17,762 bases of DNA from an uncultured Flavobacteriales bacterium (GCA_946886545.1 CAMPIU010000012.1:1-17762); one strand, 5' to 3'. Counted from the first letter of the stretch, positions 1 to 7,737 are shown. Program-made: numbers and translations. The notes: generated from the sequence alone by a model not told the origin.

Positions 1-231
1 CTTAGCAGCTGTTCTCTTGCCCAGACATTTCGACTGAGTTTTAATTTCCCCTTCTTTGTTTGTTTGCGTCTGAGTTTTATTAGGTATCCATTGTAATATA
101 AGGGCTATAACCCCAATGATGAGTGTCAGGTGAAAAAATCCGCCCTCATGATATTTAAAGAAAACAACCGCCCAACCTGTAATTACAAAAAGTGCCAATG
201 CGTTTATCGTTATCCTCATAAGTATTTTCAT
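1..231 (-). CDS. Partial small membrane protein, DUF5670/lmo0937-like
   Basis: An open frame of 77 codons starts with ATG at 231-229 and runs off the left edge without a stop, so the 3' end is missing. Two hydrophobic segments (about residues 7-25 and 33-51) are separated by a short loop containing KYHEGG, and the second ends in a tryptophan. The layout (W, aromatic pair, GG, H, then an aliphatic run) resembles the small DUF5670/lmo0937 membrane proteins; this is a resemblance by eye, not a search result. The tail after residue 52 is hydrophilic, Thr/Gln/Lys rich with one Cys, and longer than I expect for that family, whose members are usually about 50 residues. An in-frame ATG at 219-217 is an alternative start. 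No Shine-Dalgarno sequence is visible. Function of the family is unknown; some members are linked to stress. Directly upstream lies a long hairpin with a U-run (251-294) that may attenuate this gene. Confidence 0.5.
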   Translation of the reverse strand, partial: MKILMRITINALALFVITGWAVVFFKYHEGGFFHLTLIIGVIALILQWIPNKTQTQTNKEGEIKTQSKCLGKRTAAK

Positions 232-243
232 CAATAGCGGATT

Positions 244-294
244 AAAAAAAGTGAATATTGAAAAAGGTTTTCGTCACCCTTTTTCAATATTCAC
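244..294 (-). terminator. Strong hairpin plus U-run (terminator or attenuator)
   Basis: Positions 251-267 and 278-294 form a perfect 17-bp stem with a 10-base loop. On the minus strand the stem is followed by seven U residues (A244-250 on the plus strand), the form of an intrinsic terminator. No minus-strand gene lies to its right within the window before the plus-strand gene at 559. It therefore ends either an unannotated minus-strand RNA or the leader of the gene starting at 231, 13 bases beyond the U-run. On the plus strand the stem is not followed by a T-run. Confidence 0.75.
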
Positions 295-558
295 TCTGCC
301 GTGCAGCTAAAAAATATTCTTCTTTAAAATTAAGAAGCCGGCCCGGGTTTTGGATTATAAGATTCTGAAAGTGATTTGCATAAATTCCACAATTGTGAAA
401 TTTTATTATGCTTATCCAGCGATTATACAGGTGTTTCTAACTATTCACTCCTTCCTTGTCAAACCTGTGAGTTATGTAAGCTTCCCTGATTAGGATATAA
501 CAGAAGTGCAAATCAATTCTCTAATCTTTGTCCATACTATTGTTAAAATGACAGAAAT
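295..558. other. Non-coding intergenic stretch with a near-perfect 22-bp palindrome
   Basis: Together with the hairpin, roughly 330 bases between the left partial gene and the beta-barrel gene hold no credible protein gene. A palindrome at 382-403 (AAATTCCACAA / TTGTGAAATTT, one mismatch per half-site) is centred at 392/393 and could be an operator. No clear TAnnTTTG promoter box is seen on either strand; the closest is TAATCTTTG near 522-530, which is one base too long. A four-codon frame (ATG at 548) ends with its TGA overlapping the ATG at 559. Confidence 0.4.
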
Positions 559-1170
559 ATGAAAAAGATTCTTACAATGGCTGCAGCATTATTTACATTT
601 TCTGTAGCATTTTCCCAGGAAGAACCCGGGAATGGTAATAAAACATTTTCAATTGGCCCCGCCGTAGGCTTTGGTCATACCGGTCTCCGAAAAACTACAG
701 GAACGGACGTCTTCAAACCATCCTGGAGTGCCGGGGTGATTCTCAACTACAGCACGAGTGAAAACATCGGATTTGCGGCAGATGTTCTGTGGTCTGTTGA
801 GGGAGCACGTGTTCAAAGTGGCGGTTATGAGAACGATCTTACTTTGCAGTATATTCGTGTGCCTTTGAAATTTGTATACTTCTTCGGGGATTTCGCTGAT
901 GATTTCCGACCGAAAATAACAGTTGGACCATCTCTGGGATTCCTGATTGATGCAACCTACGATATGGAAACCACCGGAACATCAGATGTTACTCCCTATT
1001 ATGAGAAGTTCGATGCCGGTCTGAATGCATCACTTGGTTTCAACTGGAAACTTGGCACCAACATTTGGTTGAACACTGATTTAAATTATTACACCGGTTT
1101 CATTGCAGTCCGCGGCGATGATTACAATTCAAACTTTGGTTTACGAGTTGGACTTGCATTTGGGTTATAA
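559..1170 (+). CDS. Outer-membrane beta-barrel protein (porin family)
   Basis: The 203-residue product starts with a typical Bacteroidota signal peptide (MKKILTMAAALFTFSVAFSQ), with cleavage expected after about residue 20. The rest is a set of alternating hydrophobic and polar strands rich in G, Y and F, ending in aromatic/aliphatic strands (FGLRVGLAFGL), as in the small outer membrane beta-barrel families (PF13568/PF13505 type, usually 180-230 residues). An 8-stranded barrel in the outer membrane is the expected fold. The ligand or role cannot be read from the sequence; many homologues are uncharacterised. The gene stands alone: hairpin and palindrome upstream, an intrinsic terminator 17 bases downstream. 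The ATG at 559 fits the signal peptide; no strong ribosome binding site is visible. Confidence 0.85.
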   Translation: MKKILTMAAALFTFSVAFSQEEPGNGNKTFSIGPAVGFGHTGLRKTTGTDVFKPSWSAGVILNYSTSENIGFAADVLWSVEGARVQSGGYENDLTLQYIRVPLKFVYFFGDFADDFRPKITVGPSLGFLIDATYDMETTGTSDVTPYYEKFDAGLNASLGFNWKLGTNIWLNTDLNYYTGFIAVRGDDYNSNFGLRVGLAFGL

Positions 1171-1187
1171 ATAAGCTGTTCATCGGG

Positions 1188-1225
1188 AAAACGGGAATTT
1201 TGGATTTACCAGGTTCCCGTTTTTT
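1188..1225 (+). terminator. Intrinsic terminator of the beta-barrel gene
   Basis: AAAACGGGAA (1188-1197) pairs perfectly with TTCCCGTTTT (1214-1223) across a 16-base loop, and the T-run extends to 1225. It lies 17 bases after the stop of the plus-strand beta-barrel gene and 45 bases beyond the end of the convergent VOC gene. Confidence 0.85.
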
Positions 1226-1269
1226 GTTTGATCAACATGTTTTGAGCAAGCAAAAACTTCCCTATTCCA

Positions 1270-1650
1270 TCATTCCTGCATCAGGGACAGAATATTCTCT
1301 GATGGATCCATAAACCAAGCCATAGCAGGGCCATCGGCATTCCGGGCAATTCCTTTTGAATCCGTTTTGATGTACGGCATATCATACTGAAGAAATGAAA
1401 CCCCTTTTTTAGTTAATTCATCCACTGCGTCGTCAATATCCGTAACGGGAATATTGAGAACGGTAAAAGTCGCAGGGATATGATCCTGTTTGGGATAAAT
1501 GATAATTTTCATTCCCTGATTTACATGGATAGTCAGAATCGACATTTCCCCCTTCTCTACCTCCAAACCAAGCACGTTTTTATAAAAAAAGTATGCTTCA
1601 TCCGTATTCGCAGCAGAAAAACTGCTAAATAGTTTGTCTCTCTGTATCAT
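1270..1650 (-). CDS. VOC / glyoxalase-fold family protein
   Basis: The 126-residue protein has the beta-alpha-beta-beta-beta module layout of the vicinal oxygen chelate superfamily. An N-terminal strand and helix (AANTDEAYFFYKNVLGLEVEK style, residues 13-33) lead to strands with IHVNQGMKIIIYP. A second module (TFTVLNIPVTDIDDAVDELTKKG) follows, and it closes with the characteristic WFMDPSENILSLMQ strand near the C-terminus (about 112-125). Length is normal for glyoxalase/bleomycin-resistance-like proteins. Metal ligands typical of true glyoxalase I are not obvious: the expected first-strand His is replaced by FSSFSA, and the last-strand Glu may be in SENI. A specific reaction cannot be assigned. 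It is a single gene, divergent from the His-rich/TonB receptor unit, with 129 bases between them. Confidence 0.8.
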   Translation of the reverse strand: MIQRDKLFSSFSAANTDEAYFFYKNVLGLEVEKGEMSILTIHVNQGMKIIIYPKQDHIPATFTVLNIPVTDIDDAVDELTKKGVSFLQYDMPYIKTDSKGIARNADGPAMAWFMDPSENILSLMQE

Positions 1651-1695
1651 CTTCTATTTCTTTAAGTTCCTTCCTATCTAATTTAGGACATTTGG

Positions 1696-1737
1696 ACCGG
1701 ATTAAAAAAAGAAATAGTTGATACTCTTTAATCCGGT
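1696..1737. promoter_or_regulatory. 11-bp inverted repeat, candidate operator
   Basis: ACCGGATTAAA (1696-1706) and TTTAATCCGGT (1727-1737) are perfect inverted arms separated by 20 bases. The -33-like TTG (1718-1720) lies in the spacer and the right arm abuts the -7-like TATTTTTG (1739-1746). This suggests a protein-binding site controlling the downstream metal-type unit, and perhaps the divergent VOC gene. It lies upstream of the expected transcript start, so an RNA hairpin role is less likely. Confidence 0.5.
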
Positions 1738-1746
1738 ATATTTTTG
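1718..1746 (+). promoter_or_regulatory. Bacteroidota-type promoter for the His-rich/TonB receptor unit
   Basis: TTG at 1718-1720 and TATTTTTG at 1739-1746 (consensus TAnnTTTG) are separated by 18 bases. Transcription would begin near 1753, leaving a leader of about 27 bases before the GTG start at 1780. Confidence 0.55.
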
Positions 1747-1779
1747 CATAATCCCAATCAAATCTATTAGTTTTGTGTT

Positions 1780-2208
1780 GTGAAAAAACTTGTGATCGGT
1801 ATTTTAATTTTTCAGCTGTTTGTCCATCCTGTTATGGCACAAGAGATCGTTAAATTACCCGCATTACTGGAACATTTTTATCATCACAACGACCATCATC
1901 AACATACGACTCATCATCATCATCATGATTCCAAAGCAAATAAAGAAACGGGATGGATCAGTTTTTTTGAAGACCATTATGGGAATTCAGCAATCAGTCA
2001 TTCGGAAGAGAGCCATGACAAACTCCCTTTCAAACATTCTTCAGACCACAGGGTCGAACAATTAACGATTCAACTTTTCATCATTGAACCAAATATGCTT
2101 GAAATACATTCAATTTATGAGAATGAAAAAAAGCACTATCTAACTTGCTCTTCTTTTCTGAAAAACAATTACCTGCAAACCATTTGGCAGCCGCCTAAAA
2201 TAAGCTGA
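1780..2208 (+). CDS. Exported His-rich protein, probable metal-binding partner of the TonB receptor
   Basis: The 142-residue protein begins with a GTG start (1780) giving a good signal peptide (residues 1-20, cleavage near VMA-QE). There is no in-frame ATG before residue 19 and an in-frame TAG lies 12 bases upstream, so GTG is the best choice. Residues about 32-51 form a histidine-rich stretch (HFYHHNDHHQHTTHHHHHDS) with 12 His in roughly 20 positions, and further His occur at 66, 73 and 78. The C-terminus (TCSSFLKNNYLQTIWQPPKIS) resembles the short Bacteroidota exported proteins that precede TonB-dependent receptors (HYC_CC_PP-like, low certainty). It is 41 bases ahead of a TonB-dependent receptor and shares its promoter. 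I infer capture or buffering of a transition metal (Zn, Ni, Co or Cu) in the periplasm. The metal cannot be told from sequence. Confidence 0.65.
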   Translation: MKKLVIGILIFQLFVHPVMAQEIVKLPALLEHFYHHNDHHQHTTHHHHHDSKANKETGWISFFEDHYGNSAISHSEESHDKLPFKHSSDHRVEQLTIQLFIIEPNMLEIHSIYENEKKHYLTCSSFLKNNYLQTIWQPPKIS

Positions 2209-2249
2209 TTACATCAAATAAAAGATCGTATTCACTTATTAATTCATCT

Positions 2250-4442
2250 ATGAAAAATAGTATTCTTGTACTGTTTACGCTGTGTTGTTCATTTGTCGTA
2301 TTCAGTCAAAACACACTTGTCGCTATTGTGAAAGATAGCACAAACAACGAACCTCTTATTGGTTCAACCATTCAATTGAAAGACACATCTATCGGGGCAG
2401 TTGCAGATGCGAATGGAAAAATTATGCTTCACAATATTCCCAATGGCACGCAGATACTACTGGTTCAATCAATAGGATACACCCCAAAAGAAATTACTTT
2501 GATTTTTCCGGTTGAAACTGAAATCCTTTTGTTTCTTCAGCCAGTCACAGAAGCAATTGACGAAATAATTGTGGAAGGAACCCGCAGTAACCGGAGTATA
2601 GACAACACACCGACCCGTGTAGAAGTACTTACTGAAGAGATTGATGAAGCAAGTACAATGGATCCGAGCAAAGTAGCTCATCTGTTGACACATAGTACCG
2701 GAATTCAAGTCCAGCAAACATCTGCTACAAGCAATACCGCAAATGTGCGGATTCAGGGTTTAGACGGACGGTATACACAAATCCTTAAAGATGGTTTTCC
2801 AATCTACGGTGGATTTTCGGGCAGTTTAAGCGTTATGCAAATCCCTCCATTGGATTTACGCCAGATTGAATATATAAAAGGCTCTGCTTCCACTCTTTAC
2901 GGTGCAGGCGCTATTTCCGGATTGATCAATCTGATCTCTAAAGATCCCAAAGAAGGTGAAGATGAAACATTGATCCATTTAAACGTTTCAAGTATCGGTG
3001 CGCTTGATGTGAATTTATTTACATCTGCCCGAAGAGGTAAATTGGGATATACCCTGCTCGCCCAGCGAAATACACACCGTTATTTTGATGCAGATAAAGA
3101 TGGGTTTACGGATATGCCCGAACTCACAAAGTACAATTTGAACCCGAAATTCTTCATCTATTTTAACGAGAAAAACAAATTGTATCTCGGAGCGACTATT
3201 ACCAATGAAACCCGGCAAGGAGGAGATACTTACCTGATGGGTTATCAACAAGCCGACAGCATCCATTTCTACAAAGAGAAAAACGATGTTAACCGCATTA
3301 CAACTCAGTTTCGTTACGATCTTCAGATTAATAAAAGCTCCTCAATAGTGTTCAGAAACAGTATTAACAGTTTCCACAGAGCCTTACAAATAACTCCGTC
3401 TTTTACACTTGGAGAATATCGTTTTGCAGGAAATCAGCTCTCCACATTTTCTGAACTTTCTTACACATGGAAGAAGAATAAAAACACATTCATTACCGGA
3501 TTGAACTTTTATTCCGATGATTTCCGTGAGGAGCCATTACAAAGTACCGTTCTCCGCAATGAACAACTGCAAACTCTTGGCTACTTTGCAAACTATACTT
3601 TCGATCTTGGTCAAAAAGTAGCTATCGAAAGCGGATTACGTGCGGATTATACACTTAACGGTAAAATGCATATTTTACCAAGAGTATCCGCATTATTCAA
3701 ATGGACAACGAAGTTAACAACAAGAATCGGCGGCGGACTCGGATACAGAAACGCAAGTATTTTCAACCAGGAAGCAGAACTATTAGGCTATCGAAATGTT
3801 ATGCCCATTGATCGAAGTCTTACAAAAGCAGAAAACAGTTATGGAGGGAATATCGATATCGGTTACAAAACACCTCTCGGAAAAAGATGTTTTATCAATT
3901 TCAACCAAATGTTCTTCTATACCCAACTTGATGATCCTTTAGTCTTAAAAGACACCGCAGTAAACTCCGGTATTTATCACTTTGTGAATGCAAATGGGAT
4001 AACTCAAAGTTATGGTGCAGAAACATTCTTTAAATTCGGGTTCTATGATTTTGTTCTGTTTGTCGGGTACACATACACTAATGTAACCAATCAATTCGAT
4101 GGAAATACAACTTATATGACCTTAACTCCGAAACATAGTTTAAAAGGAGACTTGTTGTATGCCATACCGGGAAAATGGAGAATCGGGGCCGATTACGAAT
4201 ATAAAAGCGGTCAATTGCTTTCAAGCGGTGCTACAAGCCCTTCATACTGGACCTTTGGTTTGGTGGTTGAATATACCTGGAAAAAATTCACTTTCTTCGG
4301 AAACGTAGAAAACTATACGAATGTCCGACAAACCCGCTACGAGAGTTTGGTTTCGACACCTTATGGAACACCACAATTTACCGATGTGTGGGCACCATTG
4401 GACGGAATCGTTTTCAACGCTGGTTTAAAGATCAGATTATAA
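2250..4442 (+). CDS. TonB-dependent outer-membrane receptor
   Basis: The 730-residue protein has a signal peptide ending at FSQ (residue 20). A carboxypeptidase-D regulatory-like beta-sandwich follows (about 22-100, with GSTIQLKDTSIGAVADANGK). A TonB-box-like DEIIVEG sits at 104-110. The plug domain (about 115-230) includes NVRIQGLDGRYTQILKDG and the conserved IEYIKGSASTLYGAGAISGLINLISK. A 22-strand-type barrel then runs to the C-terminus. Size is normal for Bacteroidota receptors without a SusD partner, and no SusD gene follows. It takes up a ligand through the outer membrane using TonB/ExbBD energy. The upstream His-rich protein points to a metal or metal chelate rather than glycan; this is inference from context. 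A bidirectional terminator follows the gene at 4525-4564. Confidence 0.9.
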   Translation: MKNSILVLFTLCCSFVVFSQNTLVAIVKDSTNNEPLIGSTIQLKDTSIGAVADANGKIMLHNIPNGTQILLVQSIGYTPKEITLIFPVETEILLFLQPVTEAIDEIIVEGTRSNRSIDNTPTRVEVLTEEIDEASTMDPSKVAHLLTHSTGIQVQQTSATSNTANVRIQGLDGRYTQILKDGFPIYGGFSGSLSVMQIPPLDLRQIEYIKGSASTLYGAGAISGLINLISKDPKEGEDETLIHLNVSSIGALDVNLFTSARRGKLGYTLLAQRNTHRYFDADKDGFTDMPELTKYNLNPKFFIYFNEKNKLYLGATITNETRQGGDTYLMGYQQADSIHFYKEKNDVNRITTQFRYDLQINKSSSIVFRNSINSFHRALQITPSFTLGEYRFAGNQLSTFSELSYTWKKNKNTFITGLNFYSDDFREEPLQSTVLRNEQLQTLGYFANYTFDLGQKVAIESGLRADYTLNGKMHILPRVSALFKWTTKLTTRIGGGLGYRNASIFNQEAELLGYRNVMPIDRSLTKAENSYGGNIDIGYKTPLGKRCFINFNQMFFYTQLDDPLVLKDTAVNSGIYHFVNANGITQSYGAETFFKFGFYDFVLFVGYTYTNVTNQFDGNTTYMTLTPKHSLKGDLLYAIPGKWRIGADYEYKSGQLLSSGATSPSYWTFGLVVEYTWKKFTFFGNVENYTNVRQTRYESLVSTPYGTPQFTDVWAPLDGIVFNAGLKIRL

Positions 4443-4466
4443 AAGAATAATAAGCATGGATGCCCA

Positions 4467-4526
4467 ATGACGACACATTCCTGTTGTCCGAAAATGCATC
4501 ATTCATTCTCAGGTGAATCAAACTAA
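4467..4526 (+). CDS. Possible 19-residue Cys/His peptide (doubtful)
   Basis: A tiny frame starting at ATG 4467 encodes MTTHSCCPKMHHSFSGESN. It lies between the TonB receptor stop and the terminator hairpin, so it would be on the same transcript. The adjacent Cys pair and His pair are suggestive next to a His-rich/receptor unit, but a frame this short occurs readily by chance and no ribosome binding site is clear. Listed as a candidate only. Confidence 0.12.
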   Translation: MTTHSCCPKMHHSFSGESN

Positions 4527-4564
4527 AAAGACAAATGCCTGTTCAAGAAGGTATTTGTCTTTTT
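4525..4564. terminator. Bidirectional intrinsic terminator
   Basis: AAAAAGACAAATGCCT (4525-4540) pairs with AGGTATTTGTCTTTTT (4549-4564) over 16 positions with a single G-T wobble and an 8-base loop. T-runs at the end on both strands suit the convergent TonB receptor (+) and nhaA (-) genes. Confidence 0.9.
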
Positions 4565-4582
4565 GGGAATACTAATACCCAA

Positions 4583-5884
4583 TCAACGAGAACGTTTCAG
4601 GATGAAGACACCGGCAACACCGCAAACAACAGATGCGGTTAGGATCCCATATTTGGATTGATCAATAATTTCCATATCGCTAAACGCAAGCCCGGTAACA
4701 AAAAGCGACATCGTAAAGCCAACTCCTGCAAGCACAGAAACACCTATCACATGAGTCCAATTTGCCTTTTCGGGCAACTCCGCAACTTTAAAACGGACCA
4801 TGAGCCATGTAAAGGAAAATACTCCAATGAATTTGCCAAGAATCAATCCTGCGATTACTCCAATACTAACGGGGTTCATAAGAGAACTAAAAAAGTTTCC
4901 GTTCACCACCATTCCTGCATTTGCCAATGCAAATAAGGGCATAATTATAAATGCGACCCAGGGATGCAGGTTATTTTCCAGTTTTTGCAAGGGAGTTTCC
5001 GCATCCTTACACAAAGACTTGATATCCTGGATAATTTCGTGCTGTTCTTCTGTAGTCAAATCCCCTTTCAACGGAATTGCTTGTTCGAATTCAGAAACAT
5101 AATTTTGGGTCTTCGCAACGAATTCTTTCTCGTCAATTTTCGTTCGTGCCGGAATCATAAATGCGACCAACACACCCGCAATAGTTGCGTGCACCCCCGA
5201 AAACAAAAAACCGATCCACACCGCTATTCCAAGCACAAGGTAAAACGTCATGCTTCGCACCCCCAAATAGTTCCCCAAGGCAAGAGCCAGGAGAAATAAT
5301 CCGGCTATCAGCAAGGGTAAAAATGAGATCTGTGCCGTATAGAAAAATGCGATCACCAATACCGCACCCAGGTCATCCGCTACTGCCAGAGCGGAAAGAA
5401 ATACTTTCACGGATAAAGGAATGCGTTTTCCGGCAAGGGATAACAAGGCAAGAGCAAATGCAATATCGGTAGCCATTGGAATTCCCCATCCTTTTTGTGT
5501 CGGCTCATTCCAATTGATCACTGTAAAAATGAGTGCCGGTACAAGCATTCCTCCGAGTGCAGCTACCATGGGCAAGGCTGCTTTTTTTGCGGTGGATAAT
5601 TCACCTACTCTGAATTCACGTTTTAATTCCAAGCCGATCACGAAAAAGAATAATGCCATGAGTCCATCGTTGATCCAGATATGCATTGGATAATCCAAGG
5701 TCTTCCCTGCAAAACTTACCGAGAATTTTGTTTCCCATAAATGGTGATATGAATCAGACCAGGCAGAATTAGCCCAAACAATCGCAATTACTACGCTTAC
5801 AAAAAGGACAATTCCACCGGTAAACTCCTGATGAATAAACCTGTGGAAGGGATTTAACAATTTTTCAATGGGTGTTTTTGACAT
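4583..5884 (-). CDS. nhaA: Na+/H+ antiporter NhaA
   Basis: The 433-residue inner-membrane protein matches the NhaA family along its length. The conserved D140 in MATDIAFA and the paired D170-D171 in AVADDLGAVLVIAFFYT correspond to the known Na+/proton binding aspartates of E. coli NhaA (D133, D163, D164). The start MSKTPIEKLLNPFHRFIHQEFTGGIVLF is typical. About twelve hydrophobic segments are expected. A hydrophilic insertion (about residues 250-310) between the membrane halves makes it longer than the roughly 390-residue E. coli protein, as in many Bacteroidota members. It extrudes Na+ (or Li+) in exchange for protons and helps pH and salt homeostasis. It follows the SulP gene by 44 bases on the same strand and is probably co-transcribed. 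It ends into the bidirectional terminator at 4525-4564. Confidence 0.95.
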   Translation of the reverse strand: MSKTPIEKLLNPFHRFIHQEFTGGIVLFVSVVIAIVWANSAWSDSYHHLWETKFSVSFAGKTLDYPMHIWINDGLMALFFFVIGLELKREFRVGELSTAKKAALPMVAALGGMLVPALIFTVINWNEPTQKGWGIPMATDIAFALALLSLAGKRIPLSVKVFLSALAVADDLGAVLVIAFFYTAQISFLPLLIAGLFLLALALGNYLGVRSMTFYLVLGIAVWIGFLFSGVHATIAGVLVAFMIPARTKIDEKEFVAKTQNYVSEFEQAIPLKGDLTTEEQHEIIQDIKSLCKDAETPLQKLENNLHPWVAFIIMPLFALANAGMVVNGNFFSSLMNPVSIGVIAGLILGKFIGVFSFTWLMVRFKVAELPEKANWTHVIGVSVLAGVGFTMSLFVTGLAFSDMEIIDQSKYGILTASVVCGVAGVFILKRSR

Positions 5885-5928
5885 GCCGAACGCAGTTTTG
5901 ATCTGTTTTTTAATACCGGGGTTTAAAT

Positions 5929-7458
5929 TTAATCAATTACTACCTGATAAACCGGGTCTTCGAATACATTAATCTCAATAATCTTATCCGCATTCTTCAA
6001 CAGCTTCCTACAGTCATCACTCAGATGACGCAGTCTCAGTATTTTACCCGCTTTATGGTAACGTTCAGTCAATGAATTCAGAGCTTCAATTGCCGACATG
6101 TCCGTTACCCTGCTTTCAGAAAAATCAATGACTACTTCCTGCGGATCATTTGGCACATCAAACTTCTCATTAAATGCCGAGATGGAACCAAAAAACAAGG
6201 GGCCGAAAATCTGGTAATGCTTCACCCCCTTGTCGTCAATAAACTTTCTTGCCCGGATTCGCTTTGCATTTTCCCACGCAAAGACTAAAGCAGAAATAAT
6301 GACTCCGACCAATACTGCCAATGCCAGGTTGTGCATGAATACTGTAATTAGAGTAACAATGAGCATGATAATAATATCCGCTTTTGGCATTCTGCCAAAA
6401 ATCCGGAAACTGGTCCATTCAAATGTGCCGATTGCAACCATAATCATAACACCGGTTAACGCTGCTATTGGCAATTTTCCGATAACAGGAGCTCCAAAAA
6501 GAATAATTGCAAGGATTGCTAATGCACTAATAATACCTGAAAGACGGGCCCTTGCACCTGCCGATAAGTTTACCAGAGTTTGTGCTATCATCGGACATCC
6601 ACCCATTCCAAAGAAAAAACCGTTCAAAATGTTTGCGCCTCCCTGGGCAATACTTTCCCGGTTCCCATTTCCCTTCGTCTGGGTGATCTCATCTACCAGG
6701 TTTAAGGTAAGCAAGCCTTCCGTCAGACCAACTCCTGCCATAATTGCCGCATAAGGAGCTATAATATACAAAGTGTTCCATTCCAAAGGAACCATGGGGA
6801 TATGAAATGGTGGCAATCCACCCTGAACGGATGCAATATCACTTACTGTTTTCGTGTCAATTCCAATGAAAAATACAAGTCCGAAAACGATAATAATTGC
6901 TACCAGTGATGCCGGAATCGCCTTAGTTATTTTAGGAATTAAGATCACCAAGCCAATGGTCAACGCTACCAATCCAAGCATAATAAATAACTGCGAACCT
7001 TGCATCCATTCCGGATGATCTCCGCTTGTTTTGAATTGTGATATTTGGGCAAGGAAAATAACAATCGCCAATCCGTTAACGAAACCATACATAACGGACT
7101 GTGGAACCAAGCGGATAAACTTGGCCAATTTGAAAAGTCCGACTAAAATTTGAAAAATACCTGCAAGTGCAACTGCGGCGAAAACGTATTCCAATCCATG
7201 GGATTGCATCAATGCTATCAGAACAATTACGGTTGCACCTGCTCCTCCGGAAATCAGGCCGGGTCTGCCACCAAAAACAGAAGTAAATAATCCCATTATA
7301 AATGCACCATACAATCCGACAAGCGGAGGAAAACCAGCCAATAGAGCGAATGAAAGTGATTCAGGGATCATGGTCATTGCTACGGTTAATCCGGCAAGAA
7401 TTTCAGTTTTATAGTTAACTTCTTGTTTCAGGTCAAACAAATTAAAATACTTCTTCAT
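5929..7458 (-). CDS. SulP-family inorganic anion transporter with C-terminal STAS domain
   Basis: A SulP (SLC26-like) protein of about 509 residues counted from the Met at 7458. The frame can be extended to an ATG at 7488, but MKKYFNLFDLKQEVNYKTE is the more usual beginning. The membrane core carries the signature AGLTVAMTMIPESLSFALLAG, then SGGAGATVIVLIALM, and GMGGCPMIAQTLVNLSAGARARLSG further on. The last 95 or so residues form a STAS domain (VVIDFSESRVTDMSAIEALNSL...). Family members carry sulfate, bicarbonate, oxalate or other anions; substrate cannot be read directly. The downstream nhaA suggests a Na+-coupled anion such as bicarbonate (BicA-like), with NhaA exporting the incoming Na+; this is inference. 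A TATCTTTG promoter box lies about 150 bases upstream on the same strand. Confidence 0.92.
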   Translation of the reverse strand: MKKYFNLFDLKQEVNYKTEILAGLTVAMTMIPESLSFALLAGFPPLVGLYGAFIMGLFTSVFGGRPGLISGGAGATVIVLIALMQSHGLEYVFAAVALAGIFQILVGLFKLAKFIRLVPQSVMYGFVNGLAIVIFLAQISQFKTSGDHPEWMQGSQLFIMLGLVALTIGLVILIPKITKAIPASLVAIIIVFGLVFFIGIDTKTVSDIASVQGGLPPFHIPMVPLEWNTLYIIAPYAAIMAGVGLTEGLLTLNLVDEITQTKGNGNRESIAQGGANILNGFFFGMGGCPMIAQTLVNLSAGARARLSGIISALAILAIILFGAPVIGKLPIAALTGVMIMVAIGTFEWTSFRIFGRMPKADIIIMLIVTLITVFMHNLALAVLVGVIISALVFAWENAKRIRARKFIDDKGVKHYQIFGPLFFGSISAFNEKFDVPNDPQEVVIDFSESRVTDMSAIEALNSLTERYHKAGKILRLRHLSDDCRKLLKNADKIIEINVFEDPVYQVVID

Positions 7459-7488
7459 CTGAAATAAATATGTGAGCAATGGAAACAT

Positions 7489-7737
7489 GGTTCCATATTA
7501 GAAAAATAAAATTGTGAGTTTGTGATGTCAGGAAAAAGAAGCCAATTACTCAGGGTGGAGTAAGCGGAGAATGATGAATATTTCTTTTTGCTTTCATAGA
7601 TGGGTGCAAAGATAGTAATTTCATAGAAACAGAATAGTCATTCGATTTTTGGTTTTGCAAAGAATGACATTTGTATTCGTGGAAAATGATGTATATTAAA
7701 ACCTTGTCAACTAAAATGATTTATTTGAAAAGCAATT
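7489..7737. other. Divergent intergenic region between SulP/NhaA and the DUF389 gene
   Basis: About 250 bases without a coding region. It holds the leftward TATCTTTG box (7607-7614). For the rightward DUF389 gene no clean promoter can be chosen: TTTG at 7671-7674 with TATATTAA about 18 bases further is a weak candidate. No hairpin or repeat of note is seen. Confidence 0.4.
7607..7614 (-). promoter_or_regulatory. Promoter -7 box for SulP-nhaA
   Basis: CAAAGATA on the plus strand reads TATCTTTG on the minus strand, a full match to the TAnnTTTG element. No clear TTG is found at the expected upstream distance, so strength is uncertain. The resulting leader would be about 140 bases long. Confidence 0.5.

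Noticed and set aside
1820..2065. 81-codon plus-strand frame overlapping the His-rich gene
   Set aside because: Alternate frame of the His codon run (CAT repeats read as ATC/TCA); the other frame has a signal peptide and fits the operon.
4658..5693. Series of plus-strand frames of 90-111 codons
   Set aside because: All are antisense to nhaA, overlap one another in different frames and show no domain or signal.
6230..6754. 174-codon plus-strand frame opposite the SulP gene
   Set aside because: Lies wholly antisense to a well-supported SulP membrane core; composition is that of a reverse-complemented hydrophobic gene, with no plausible start context.
7459..7488. Ten-codon N-terminal extension of SulP
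   Set aside because: The family normally begins close to MKKYFNLFDLKQEV; the extension adds no recognisable feature, though it cannot be excluded.
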